The notes under the pieces: model-generated
The model's input: the letters and a program-made list of their open reading frames with translations, nothing else
Told to the model about the DNA's origin: nothing
Database searches by the model: none
Made by a program: the position numbers and the translations under genes
Assembly: GCF_000319575.2 (NCBI RefSeq)
Contig: NC_021291.1
Location: forward strand, 744,001 to 808,000
DNA from: Spiribacter salinus M19-40
Lineage (GTDB): Bacteria > Pseudomonadota > Gammaproteobacteria > Nitrococcales > Nitrococcaceae
DNA: 64,000 nt
Direction: 5' to 3'
In this document: in pieces, positions 8,360 through 16,056 of the stretch
Numbering within the stretch: position 1 is the stretch's first letter
Layout of the letters: the number at the start of each line of letters is the position of its first letter

Positions 8360-10192
8360 TCAGCGGCATTCTTTTGTGGACTGAACGGTACGCAACCAAA
8401 GGATCTGGCTGGCGGCGTCCTTCGCGCTGCTGAAGCGCCCAGTGCGCGGATCGTAGGCGGTAGCTCCAGTGTTTGACTCGTAACGTACCGCGAGCAACGC
8501 CGGGCCCGCAGGGAGGATTCCGTAGCCCGGAGCGCCTGCGTCAGCATCGCGGCTGGGTTGAACACCGACCGTCTGACAGAGCCAGCGCATGGCGGCTTCG
8601 GCGTCATAAGGGATGTCGGACCAGTGCAGAGGATGGCCAAACGCCCGGGCGATCAGGGCGATCGCCCCTTGGTGGCTTGCGCCGGTAGTGGGCATGACGG
8701 CCGCAAAGCGGACCCCGAGCGTTGGCGAAGGGGGCGTGTCGTCTGAGCTGATTCGCGTTAATACCGCAAGGAGAATGACCAGTCCTGCCGCTGTGGCCCA
8801 TCGCTTGGTCACTGGCTTGGTTTGACGCGGTGAACGACGGACTTTCGTGGTCATCGCCGCGCCGATACAAAGGGTTCCCGCGATGATCCAGGGCGCGTGA
8901 GGATTCGGTTGTGTTTGCTGGGCAATGGGCATTTCAACCCGTGCAACCCCCGGCTTGTAAAAAGGCAGCAGCGTGCGGGCAGGCCCATCTGGCGAGAGCA
9001 GCGCCGTGGGCCCACCATTACCGACCAGCAGCATGAATAATCCGGTGCGAGCGGCTTGTAAGTGGGCCATGTCCTGGTGAACCCGGGCCAGGCGTTGGTT
9101 GGCGATGTAGGCGCTGTTAAGTGGGCTGATGAGGACCTGCGCACCCTCAGTCAGTGCCTGGTCAACGGCGCGTTGATTGAGTGCATCTGAGCAGATCAGG
9201 ACGCCGACCCGGATGCCATCGATCTCCGCCACCAGTGGTGACGCCGGCGTGGCAGCCAGATAGTGCTCGGCGCCGGGCAGTGGGTCACGCTTGCGGATAT
9301 GCACGGTGGGGTTGTCGCCCCGGCTAACGATCGCGACGCTTTGTAACTCACCGGGCGCTCTATAGCTGTACCCATGCGTAATCTGTGCCGATCCGTCGGG
9401 TGCCCGGACCGCCGCCCGCGCATTGAGATACCCCGGTATGGCAGCCTCGGGCCACACCCACCAATCTGCATCCAGCGCTCGGGCTTGCTTGCGGAGGTGC
9501 TCTTGTCTTGCTTGCCACTGCTCGAGCACGTGATCGCCAAGCATGAAGTCGCGAGTGACTGGGTGTGTCGCAGTTTGTATAGCCGCGATTGATCGGGTTT
9601 CGACACCTGACTGCGTAGGCTTGGTCATTGCGATGCCAGGGGTCAAAAGCACAGCGAGATGGACTGTGGTGACCAGCGTTAGGCCGCGCGGCATGGCCCG
9701 ACAGCGGAAAGTCTCAGTGAGGCCAATCGCGGTAAGCGCCTGCAGCGTGACGATGAGCAGATCGACGCCCACAACGCCAAAGGCCGCAACGGCCGCCGTT
9801 GCCCACGCAGCGGGCATCGCCAATAGCGCTAGTGAGAGCGGTGCGCCGATCTCGCGGGCTGCCGCTAGCCCTGCGACAAAAAGCCAGCCGCCTAAGACAA
9901 CGCGCAATGCGCCCAGTCGCACCGCGCACGGGTTGACCAGTGTGGTGGCAATGGCAACGCTCGTCGCCAGGGCTAAGAGCAGTGCCAGGGAGGGCACAGG
10001 TTCGCGGATAAGCGCGTCACCCAGCGACCAGATCACAGGGGTCAGGACAACGGGCGTGCTCTGGAGCCATGGGGCTGTGCTTCCGCGGCGAAGACCAATG
10101 AACCAAGGCGTCAGCCAGACCAGTGCAAGGCCATCTATCTGGAACGGCGGCAAGGCGAGCACGCCGAGCACCCCGCTCAAAATACCCCCCAA
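8360..10192 (-). CDS. Lnt-like (nitrilase-fold) membrane acyltransferase with extra C-terminal domain
   Basis: About 610 residues. Residues 1-190 hold several membrane helices starting with an Lnt-like LALPPF segment. Residues about 200-425 are a carbon-nitrogen hydrolase domain with the full triad: Glu249 (WVWPEAAIPG), Lys301 followed by Glu309 (KRDPLPGAEHY, cf. KxHLVPFGE of Lnt) and Cys334 (VLICSDAL). Another membrane helix at about 465-482 is followed by a soluble ~110-residue tail that resembles a C39-like, cysteine-lacking peptidase domain (weak match by eye). Lnt is normally about 510 residues and ends at the last helix. The start is uncertain: TTG 10192, or TTG 10180 with a G-run upstream. 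It follows the lipoprotein gene tadD, so lipoprotein or pilus-protein N-acylation is a plausible role (inference). Confidence 0.75.
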   Translation of the reverse strand: MGGILSGVLGVLALPPFQIDGLALVWLTPWFIGLRRGSTAPWLQSTPVVLTPVIWSLGDALIREPVPSLALLLALATSVAIATTLVNPCAVRLGALRVVLGGWLFVAGLAAAREIGAPLSLALLAMPAAWATAAVAAFGVVGVDLLIVTLQALTAIGLTETFRCRAMPRGLTLVTTVHLAVLLTPGIAMTKPTQSGVETRSIAAIQTATHPVTRDFMLGDHVLEQWQARQEHLRKQARALDADWWVWPEAAIPGYLNARAAVRAPDGSAQITHGYSYRAPGELQSVAIVSRGDNPTVHIRKRDPLPGAEHYLAATPASPLVAEIDGIRVGVLICSDALNQRAVDQALTEGAQVLISPLNSAYIANQRLARVHQDMAHLQAARTGLFMLLVGNGGPTALLSPDGPARTLLPFYKPGVARVEMPIAQQTQPNPHAPWIIAGTLCIGAAMTTKVRRSPRQTKPVTKRWATAAGLVILLAVLTRISSDDTPPSPTLGVRFAAVMPTTGASHQGAIALIARAFGHPLHWSDIPYDAEAAMRWLCQTVGVQPSRDADAGAPGYGILPAGPALLAVRYESNTGATAYDPRTGRFSSAKDAASQILWLRTVQSTKECR

Positions 10193-10194
10193 AG

Positions 10195-10674
10195 TCAGTG
10201 ATCCTGATGCGGAGCAGGGCTGTTCAAACCCTCTAAGGCCTGACGTATCGCAACGAGGCCAGGCCGAGCCGCCGTCACTGGCGCTAGCGCTTCGTGATCG
10301 GCCAGCAATTCACGGGCGGACTGAAGGTGCACCATTGCCAGGTTGTAGGTGGCGAGCACGTGGCCAGGCTCGCGCTCAAGGGCTGTTTTAAAGTGCTGTT
10401 GGGCCGCCTCTGAGCGGTTTGACTGGTAAGCCATGTTGCCCAGTTGCAGATGTGCCACCGCGATCTCTGGATAGTCCGTGGCAATGGACATGTAAAGCCG
10501 TTCGGCTTTTTCGATCTCACCCGCGCGCAGCGCTGCGGCAGCACCGTCGAGTTGTTGGATCAGCGCTGGCGTGCGTCCTGTAGGTTGATTAGCCGAGTGC
10601 GTGGCACAGCCCATCAACACCATCCCGAGAATGAGGCCGACGATCGGCTTTGAGAGAGTGCTCATGCCGCGCAT
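10195..10674 (-). CDS. tadD: TadD-like TPR lipoprotein
   Basis: 159 residues. Lipoprotein signal with lipobox VLMGC (Cys23), then three to four TPR-like helical hairpins (RAGEIEKAERLY, AHLQLGNMAYQS, AAQQHFKTALEREPGH). TadD/PilW-type lipoproteins help secretin assembly at the outer membrane. ATG 10674 has GGGAG at 5 nt; an internal ATG at 10665 would give an ATGA overlap with the upstream gene and remains possible. The Lnt-like gene begins within a few bases of its stop. Confidence 0.8.
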   Translation of the reverse strand: MRGMSTLSKPIVGLILGMVLMGCATHSANQPTGRTPALIQQLDGAAAALRAGEIEKAERLYMSIATDYPEIAVAHLQLGNMAYQSNRSEAAQQHFKTALEREPGHVLATYNLAMVHLQSARELLADHEALAPVTAARPGLVAIRQALEGLNSPAPHQDH

Positions 10675-11021
10675 AACAACTCCCGGGTAAAGCGGGTGCC
10701 AGGCCGGATGCGCTGGCTTGCACCCGCCATCATTTCAAGACAGAAACGGGTACCGCGAGGTGTTCTGACCAGACGCCACGGCGGCACGTGGCAGCGACAG
10801 GCAATCACCTGGAGTTGTTCGTCGAAATACACGATATCGATTGGAAAGCGCATGCCGAAGGTGTGTAGGGCGCTGCGGGTCGTCAGCATTAACCCACACC
10901 CTGGCTTCGGGGGTGAGTGTGAACCCAGCAAGCCGATCAGGTGGGCGAAAAATCCGTGTGCGATATGGGCCGTGATGACCCATTCGTCCGGACCTGTGGA
11001 ATGGAGGTGCCAGGTGTTCAT
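10662..11021 (-). CDS. DUF192 family protein
   Basis: 119 residues with the DUF192 signature: MLTTRSALHTFGMRFPIDIVYFDEQLQVI, then an Arg-rich turn and a C-terminal CLEMMAG-type segment. The family's function is poorly defined; many members are small exported or membrane-linked proteins. This one has no signal peptide. ATG 11021 overlaps the tadC stop by one base (TGATG) and its own stop overlaps the tadD region, so it is embedded in the Tad operon between tadC and tadD. Confidence 0.8.
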   Translation of the reverse strand: MNTWHLHSTGPDEWVITAHIAHGFFAHLIGLLGSHSPPKPGCGLMLTTRSALHTFGMRFPIDIVYFDEQLQVIACRCHVPPWRLVRTPRGTRFCLEMMAGASQRIRPGTRFTRELLCAA

Positions 11022-11908
11022 CAAAGCCCGCTATCCATGAATTGCAGTGCAATGGGAAATCCGATGATCAGAAATGTCACCGGGAAGAGCAGCGCTACCA
11101 GGGGTAAAAGCATCCTCACGGGTGCCTCATTGGCCTTCTTCTCGGCAGCGGCAAACCTCTCCCGGCGACCCTGTCGAGCCTGATCGGCCAGGACGGGACT
11201 GATTGCCGCACCGGTCTCATCTGCCTGAATCACTGCGCCGACAAAACTTTTTACACAGCGAAGTTGGGTGCGCGCGGCAAGCCCGGCGAGCGCATCCTGG
11301 CGACTGAATCCTGTGCGAATTTCCCGATTGAGACGCTGGCACTCCACCTTTAGTGGGCCATTTGGCAAGTGCTCGCCAGTCTGGGCCAATGCCGTTCCAA
11401 ACCCCATGCCGGCGCGCACGGTGAGTGCGAGCAGTTCAAGCAAACCCGGAAAATGGCGTTCGATCGATCGCTGTCGTCGCTTGCGTTGTTCGAACAGCCA
11501 CAGATCCGGGTAAGCTGCTCCGAGGAATGCCGCGATAATAGAAACGGAGACGGTTTTGATGAGTGCGCCAGCGAGGAGAAGGAGCACACTAGCGGCCATC
11601 AGCATCGCGCCGAGCCCTGTGAGCGCGCGGAGTGCGACCAGCTCACCGGGTAGGATGGCGTACCCAACGCCGGCGCAGTCGAGGCGTTGCTGGAGTCGAC
11701 CCTGTTGCTGTGCGGAGAGGGTTAGCCACAGCGCAATTTGACGTGCCGTTGGCAGCAATAGTCGGAACAAGCGGGGCGCAGGGTCACGCCAGCGGTCCGT
11801 TTTATCGCGCGCCGGATGGCGGGCGAGCTCGACCAGCCCCGTTAACGCCCCGGCGCTAGCAAGGCCGAGCAATGCAGGCACCGCGAGGCCTTCGATCTCA
11901 GATATCAA
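11021..11908 (-). CDS. tadC: Tad pilus inner-membrane platform protein TadC
   Basis: 295 residues, GspF/T2SSF family. An N-terminal helix and paired central helices (LTGLGAMLMAASVLLLLAGA) precede the cytoplasmic F domain (RHFPGLLELLALTVRAGMGF, then QTGEHLPNGPL). A last helix lies near the C-terminus (LLPLVALLFPVTFLIIGF). It partners TadB as the platform beneath the CpaF ATPase. The start overlaps the tadB end by 11 nt. Confidence 0.9.
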   Translation of the reverse strand: MISEIEGLAVPALLGLASAGALTGLVELARHPARDKTDRWRDPAPRLFRLLLPTARQIALWLTLSAQQQGRLQQRLDCAGVGYAILPGELVALRALTGLGAMLMAASVLLLLAGALIKTVSVSIIAAFLGAAYPDLWLFEQRKRRQRSIERHFPGLLELLALTVRAGMGFGTALAQTGEHLPNGPLKVECQRLNREIRTGFSRQDALAGLAARTQLRCVKSFVGAVIQADETGAAISPVLADQARQGRRERFAAAEKKANEAPVRMLLPLVALLFPVTFLIIGFPIALQFMDSGL

Positions 11909-12599
11909 TGCTGACGATCCGTCGAATGGACCATGCGGCCAGGCCCATCATGATGCCTGCCAGCGCGACCACCGCCAGCCCCATTGGCTCGGTAAACAGT
12001 CGGCTCATGAGCGTGGGCTGTTGAACGTAAAGCATCGCCGCAATGGCAAATGGCAGAAGCGTCATCACTCGGCCCTGCATCCGCCCCATCGCGGTGAGTG
12101 CCTGCACACGTTCTTCCACAGCGGCACGCTCGCGTAGCGTGCTGACCAGCTCATCCAGGGTGCCGGCGAGGTCGCCACCGACCTGCTGTGACACGGTGAT
12201 AGCGCTGCGCAGTAGGGCCACCTCCTCGGTTGGGATGCGTGCATGTAAATCGTCCAGTGATCGCTCGATCGGTTCACCCAGGCGCTGACGATGGATCAGG
12301 TGTGCGAACTCATCCGCAACGGGAGCAGGTTGATGTCGCGCAATGGACTCCAGGCCACGGCTGAGATTGCTACCGGCGCGGAGGCCGCTGGCAAGGGCCT
12401 GTAGCGCATCAGGGAACTGACGAATGAAGGCCTTTCGACGCCGCTGGTGCTGCCACCGGTTCCAGGCGGGAGGAATGCGTTGATGCGTTGAGAACCGTTG
12501 AGCCTTGCGGCCTGATAAAAGCGCGTTCACCAGACCGAGCGCGGCCAAGGCCGCCGCAGTGAAATTAACGATTGTGAAAGCGGCTGAAGCCCCATCCAT
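11898..12599 (-). CDS. tadB: Tad pilus inner-membrane platform protein TadB
   Basis: 233 residues from ATG 12599, GspF/T2SSF family: an N-terminal helix, the F domain (RQFPDALQALASGLRAGSNL, then TLDELVSTLRERAAVEERV) and two C-terminal helices. ATG 12599 is preferred because AAGGGG lies 9 nt upstream; a TTG at 12656 would add 19 residues but has no comparable site. That ribosome site sits in the 3' arm of a small hairpin (see separate entry). First gene of the Tad cluster, 53 nt after gshA on the same strand. Confidence 0.88.
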   Translation of the reverse strand: MDGASAAFTIVNFTAAALAALGLVNALLSGRKAQRFSTHQRIPPAWNRWQHQRRRKAFIRQFPDALQALASGLRAGSNLSRGLESIARHQPAPVADEFAHLIHRQRLGEPIERSLDDLHARIPTEEVALLRSAITVSQQVGGDLAGTLDELVSTLRERAAVEERVQALTAMGRMQGRVMTLLPFAIAAMLYVQQPTLMSRLFTEPMGLAVVALAGIMMGLAAWSIRRIVSIDI

Positions 12600-12608
12600 G
12601 ACCTTAGA

Positions 12609-12624
12609 CCCCTTGAATAAGGGG
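12609..12624 (-). promoter_or_regulatory. Hairpin overlapping the tadB ribosome-binding site
   Basis: A perfect 6-bp stem with a 4-nt loop (CCCCTT / AAGGGG). On the mRNA strand the 3' arm AAGGGG is the apparent Shine-Dalgarno of tadB. There is no following T-run, so an intrinsic terminator after gshA is less likely than modulation of translation. Function is inference. Confidence 0.45.
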
Positions 12625-12652
12625 CTTAGTGAAGCGGTCAGGAGGGCCTCAA

Positions 12653-14239
12653 TCAACTACCGTCAGTCGGCTCCTGGCGAAAATAATCCGCGAGATACGC
12701 ATCGAAGGTCGGCGCTGGCTTGGCCTCCAGCTCAGTTTGCGCGTCGAGTGACTGTGCTGCCTCGCGAGCCAGACGTGTCTGCGTGGCCTCGCTCATTGGT
12801 GCATGACGCATGGTCTCGGCGTGCTGGCCAGAGACCCGCAGGCCAAAGTGCACAAACTCCTCATGCCGCGCACGCATCTGCTCGAGCATGCGGGCCGAGG
12901 GTGTCTGATCCGCATCTCTGACCATCGTGTGATAGCGGGTGAGTACTGCCTGATAGCGGGCGTCATCATGGATTTCATCCAGCAGCTCGGCGGGCCCGGC
13001 CATCTGGGTAAACAGCTGATCGGCCCACTCCCGAATCGGGACGCGCTCACCGTTGGACTGGTAGAGCGTCAGGTTTGGATCGCGGCCCTCCCGGGCCACA
13101 AGGCCTTGGTTGGCATTGATGTGTTTCTGCTCGGCGGCATCAATGGGTGGACTATCCTCCAGCAGACAAAACAGCAGCAGTGTCTCGAGGAAGACAATCT
13201 GCTCTTCGCTAATCCCGATCGGATCGAACGGGTTCAGATCGAGTGCGCGGATCTCGACGTATTCGACGCCGGCTCGGTGGAGCGCGCACGTGGGTTGTTC
13301 ACCCTCCATTGCTGCGGCTTTCGGGCGCACGAAGCTGTAGTACTCGTTCTCAATCTGCAGCGTATTGGTGTTGAGTTGGCGCCATTCTCCGTTCACCTGC
13401 GTCCCGATGCGCGCATACTCCGGGTCGGGTGTGCGGATGGCGGCGCGCAGGCTGCTGACATAGGAGGCGAGATCGTTATAGCTGATATCAAGGCCCGCCT
13501 GCGCGTTGTTTTTGTAGCCGATATCGCTCATGCGCAGCGAGGTGCCATAGGGTGCGTAGAAGGTGTTCTCAGAGAACGTCTCGAAGTCGAGGTTTTGACC
13601 GCCGGTGAATGATTTACAGATCGCGGGCGAGGCACCCATCAAATACGGAACCAACCACCCGTAGCGCTGGAAATTACGGATGAGCCGGAAGTAGAAATCC
13701 GAGCGGAATTCAGCAAAGGCCCGTGTGTCGCCCTCGCGGTGCTGGACGGCGTGCAGGAATGCTTCACTGAACGAGTAGTTGAAGTGGATGCCGGCAATGG
13801 CCTGCATGGCACGGCCATAGCGCCAGTCAAGTCCGCGTCGGTAGATGTGTTTCATCCATCCGATGTTGGATTCACCGTATTCGGCGATGGGAATGCTCTG
13901 ATCACCGCCGACGATGCACGGCATGCTCGTGGCCCAGAGCAGTTCATCGCCAATCTGCCCGTAGGTGTACTGATGAAGGTCCCGGAGGCGTTCCAGTGCC
14001 TCTGTCCCGTCCTTGAACGCCGGCGTTACGAACTCGAGCAGCGCCTCGGAGTAGTCGGTCGTGATCTCTGGATGACATAAGGCGGAGCCGAGCCCGCGAG
14101 GATGCGGTGTAGCAGCAATATGCCCCTGGGGCGTAACGCGCAGGCTTTCCTTCTCAAGGCCTTTGCGACTGCCCCGCAAAAGCCCACGCTCGCCACTTGC
14201 CTGCAGGCGTCGGACCCGTTGGTCTGCACTCGATTCCAT
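12653..14239 (-). CDS. gshA: Glutamate-cysteine ligase (E. coli type)
   Basis: First enzyme of glutathione synthesis, joining glutamate and cysteine with ATP. 528 residues, close to the E. coli enzyme length. Visible family marks include KGLEKESLRVTPQG near the N-terminus, ITTDYSEALLEFVTP, and GIHFNYSFSEAFL. Two adjacent ATGs (14242, 14239) follow GGAG; the second has the better spacing (4 nt). An upstream extension to 14383 lacks family similarity. It is divergent from the acetoacetyl-CoA reductase gene and precedes the Tad genes on the same strand. Confidence 0.93.
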   Translation of the reverse strand: MESSADQRVRRLQASGERGLLRGSRKGLEKESLRVTPQGHIAATPHPRGLGSALCHPEITTDYSEALLEFVTPAFKDGTEALERLRDLHQYTYGQIGDELLWATSMPCIVGGDQSIPIAEYGESNIGWMKHIYRRGLDWRYGRAMQAIAGIHFNYSFSEAFLHAVQHREGDTRAFAEFRSDFYFRLIRNFQRYGWLVPYLMGASPAICKSFTGGQNLDFETFSENTFYAPYGTSLRMSDIGYKNNAQAGLDISYNDLASYVSSLRAAIRTPDPEYARIGTQVNGEWRQLNTNTLQIENEYYSFVRPKAAAMEGEQPTCALHRAGVEYVEIRALDLNPFDPIGISEEQIVFLETLLLFCLLEDSPPIDAAEQKHINANQGLVAREGRDPNLTLYQSNGERVPIREWADQLFTQMAGPAELLDEIHDDARYQAVLTRYHTMVRDADQTPSARMLEQMRARHEEFVHFGLRVSGQHAETMRHAPMSEATQTRLAREAAQSLDAQTELEAKPAPTFDAYLADYFRQEPTDGS

Positions 14240-14386
14240 CATGCTCCAGTCTGAATCGTCGATCAGTGCGGAATTGTGCCCGTCGGCCCGGGTTTTTGGA
14301 ATGCATGATGATGCACCGCAGCTAGTCATCTCATGGTCTCGGTGGTTATGGTCGGTCCAGTAGCCACTTTCGAGGAGGAGCAAGGA

Positions 14387-15109
14387 ATGTCGAGAACTGC
14401 ACTCGTAACCGGCGGAACCCGAGGGATCGGTGCCGCCATCGCCCGGGCGCTACGTGAGAGCGGCCATCAGGTGGTGGTGACCTATCAGGGCAATGACAAA
14501 GCTGCGGCGACGTTCACTGAGGACACCGGTATTCCGGCTCGCAAATGGGATGTGGGCGATTACGCGGCGTGTGAGTCGGGGATTGCAGCCCTGGAGTCCG
14601 AGTTCGGGCCAGTGGACGTGCTCGTGAACAATGCGGGGATCACCCGAGATTGCACGTTGCACAAGATGGCGCCGGAGGATTGGGAGGCCGTTATACGGAC
14701 CAATCTCTCCTCGGCATTCAATATGACCCGGCTTGTGATCAACGGCATGCGTGATCGCGGATTCGGGCGCATCATTCAGATCAGTTCGATCAATGGCCAA
14801 AAAGGCCAAATGGGGCAGTCCAACTACTCGGCGGCCAAAGCCGGCATTATCGGGTTTACCAAAGCCGTTGCTCAGGAAAACGCCCGCAAGGGCGTCACCG
14901 CCAATGTGGTCTCACCGGGGTATATCGGCACGGATATGGTCCAGTCGGTGCCGGAAGAGATTCTGAGCAAGATCATCGGGCAGATCCCAGTGGGGCGTCT
15001 GGGTGAAGCTGAAGAGATTGGCGAAGCCGTCGCCTATCTCGCCAGTGATGCCGCGGCCTTCGTGACCGGCTCAACGCTGACCATCAATGGGGGCCAGTAT
15101 ATGGACTGA
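14387..15109 (+). CDS. phbB: Acetoacetyl-CoA reductase (PhaB/PhbB, SDR family)
   Basis: 240-residue short-chain dehydrogenase that reduces acetoacetyl-CoA with NADPH to (R)-3-hydroxybutyryl-CoA, the monomer for polyhydroxybutyrate. The cofactor motif TGGTRGIG is at 8-15, NNAGIT at about 81-86, and the catalytic Ser133/134, Tyr147 and Lys151 fit the SDR order. PGYIGTDMV and the GGQYMD ending are typical of PhbB. A FabG role is the main alternative. ATG 14387 follows a purine-rich GAGGAGGAGCAAGGA site. A phasin gene at 46 kb supports PHB metabolism in this organism. Confidence 0.88.
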   Translation: MSRTALVTGGTRGIGAAIARALRESGHQVVVTYQGNDKAAATFTEDTGIPARKWDVGDYAACESGIAALESEFGPVDVLVNNAGITRDCTLHKMAPEDWEAVIRTNLSSAFNMTRLVINGMRDRGFGRIIQISSINGQKGQMGQSNYSAAKAGIIGFTKAVAQENARKGVTANVVSPGYIGTDMVQSVPEEILSKIIGQIPVGRLGEAEEIGEAVAYLASDAAAFVTGSTLTINGGQYMD

Positions 15110-15132
15110 GCTGGCGCAGCCGGATGGCGGCG

Positions 15133-15429
15133 TTAGTGGCCGCCGTTAAAAAGTCGGCGGCCCTGCTCATCAATGAGGCGCCGCGCCTTGAGCAGGGTCA
15201 TCTCGGCGGCCACTGACTGACTGCCGTAGATGTCAGCGCGCACAAACGTCACTGTGCGGGTCTCACCGTCAATATCACCGGAGATGGTCCCGCTCACTCG
15301 CCATCCACCGCTTTCCTCGGTTGGCATAGCGGTAATCAGGTAGCCGTGATGTTCACTCTCGGCCGCAACGCCCGGGGGGTTGTCGTGGCCATTGGCGCCA
15401 AGCATGCTGCGAAGGAATCGAATCACCAT
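15133..15429 (-). CDS. HlyU-family protein
   Basis: 98 residues from ATG 15429. It matches the HlyU pattern: a short N-terminal helix, then HGYLITAMPTEESGGWRVSG and a helix ending in LLKARRLIDEQGRRLF. HlyU-family proteins of this short type are often annotated as transcriptional activators, but evidence for DNA binding is limited. It is convergent with phbB (23-nt gap) and divergent from the methyltransferase gene, sharing a 51-nt intergenic promoter region. Confidence 0.75.
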   Translation of the reverse strand: MVIRFLRSMLGANGHDNPPGVAAESEHHGYLITAMPTEESGGWRVSGTISGDIDGETRTVTFVRADIYGSQSVAAEMTLLKARRLIDEQGRRLFNGGH

Positions 15430-15480
15430 GACGCCATCTTGTCGTTCACGGTGAGTGTGTTCAAGCAAGCTGGAGTGGAT

Positions 15481-16050
15481 GTGACGCGTTTTTCCGACCA
15501 GGCCAGTTTTTTGCGCGGATTTCTTGAGCGCCCGCGGGAAGTGGGCTCGGTCATTCCCAGTTCGCGATTTCTCGAGCGGCGGATCACCCGTGTGATCGAT
15601 GCCCCGGCAAGCGATGTTGTCGTGGAACTGGGGCCGGGAACGGGCGGTACGACGCGCGCGGTGCTCAATGGGCTAGGTGCTGACGCGCGGTTGCTTGCCA
15701 TCGATACCAATCCTGCGTTTATCACACGCCTGCAAACACTGGCTGATCCACGATTAATCGTGCAGCAAGGCAGTGCGGATGATTTGGCCGGCATCCTCCG
15801 TGGTCATGACCTGCCGGCACCCGATGTCGTGTTCTCGGGTATTCCTTTCTCGACCATGCCGCGGGAAGCGGGGCTCGCCATCATTCAGGGCATTTGGGAA
15901 GCACTGGCGCCGGGTGGCCGTTTCATGGCCTATCAGTTTCGCGATGAAGTGCGGCGGTTGGCCGCATCTGTACTTGGCCAACCGACAATTGAGCGCGAGT
16001 GGCTCAATATCCCGCCAATGGCGTTCTACGCCTGGGATAAGCCCGTCTGA
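15481..16050 (+). CDS. PmtA-like SAM-dependent methyltransferase
   Basis: 189 residues from GTG 15481, chosen because GGAG lies 5 nt upstream; an in-frame extension to 15346 would run over the divergent HlyU gene. Class I Rossmann methyltransferase with motif I VVELGPGTGG near residue 45, the acidic LLAIDTNP loop, and VVFSGIPFSTM. Closest by eye to the phospholipid N-methyltransferase / rRNA adenine dimethylase-like group (FLRGFLERPREVGSVIPSS at the N-terminus). Phosphatidylethanolamine methylation is plausible but unproven. Confidence 0.75.
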   Translation: MTRFSDQASFLRGFLERPREVGSVIPSSRFLERRITRVIDAPASDVVVELGPGTGGTTRAVLNGLGADARLLAIDTNPAFITRLQTLADPRLIVQQGSADDLAGILRGHDLPAPDVVFSGIPFSTMPREAGLAIIQGIWEALAPGGRFMAYQFRDEVRRLAASVLGQPTIEREWLNIPPMAFYAWDKPV

Positions 16051-16056
16051 TCGCAG

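Noticed and set aside
8314-8640. 108-residue minus-strand frame overlapping the end of the Lnt-like gene
   Set aside because: Out-of-frame shadow of the Lnt-like C-terminal domain, no ribosome site or family.
9543-10391. 282-residue plus-strand frame
   Set aside because: Antisense to the Lnt-like gene, Arg/Ser/Thr-rich composition, no recognisable domains.
12803-13612. 269-residue plus-strand frame
   Set aside because: Antisense to gshA, which is a clear full-length family member.
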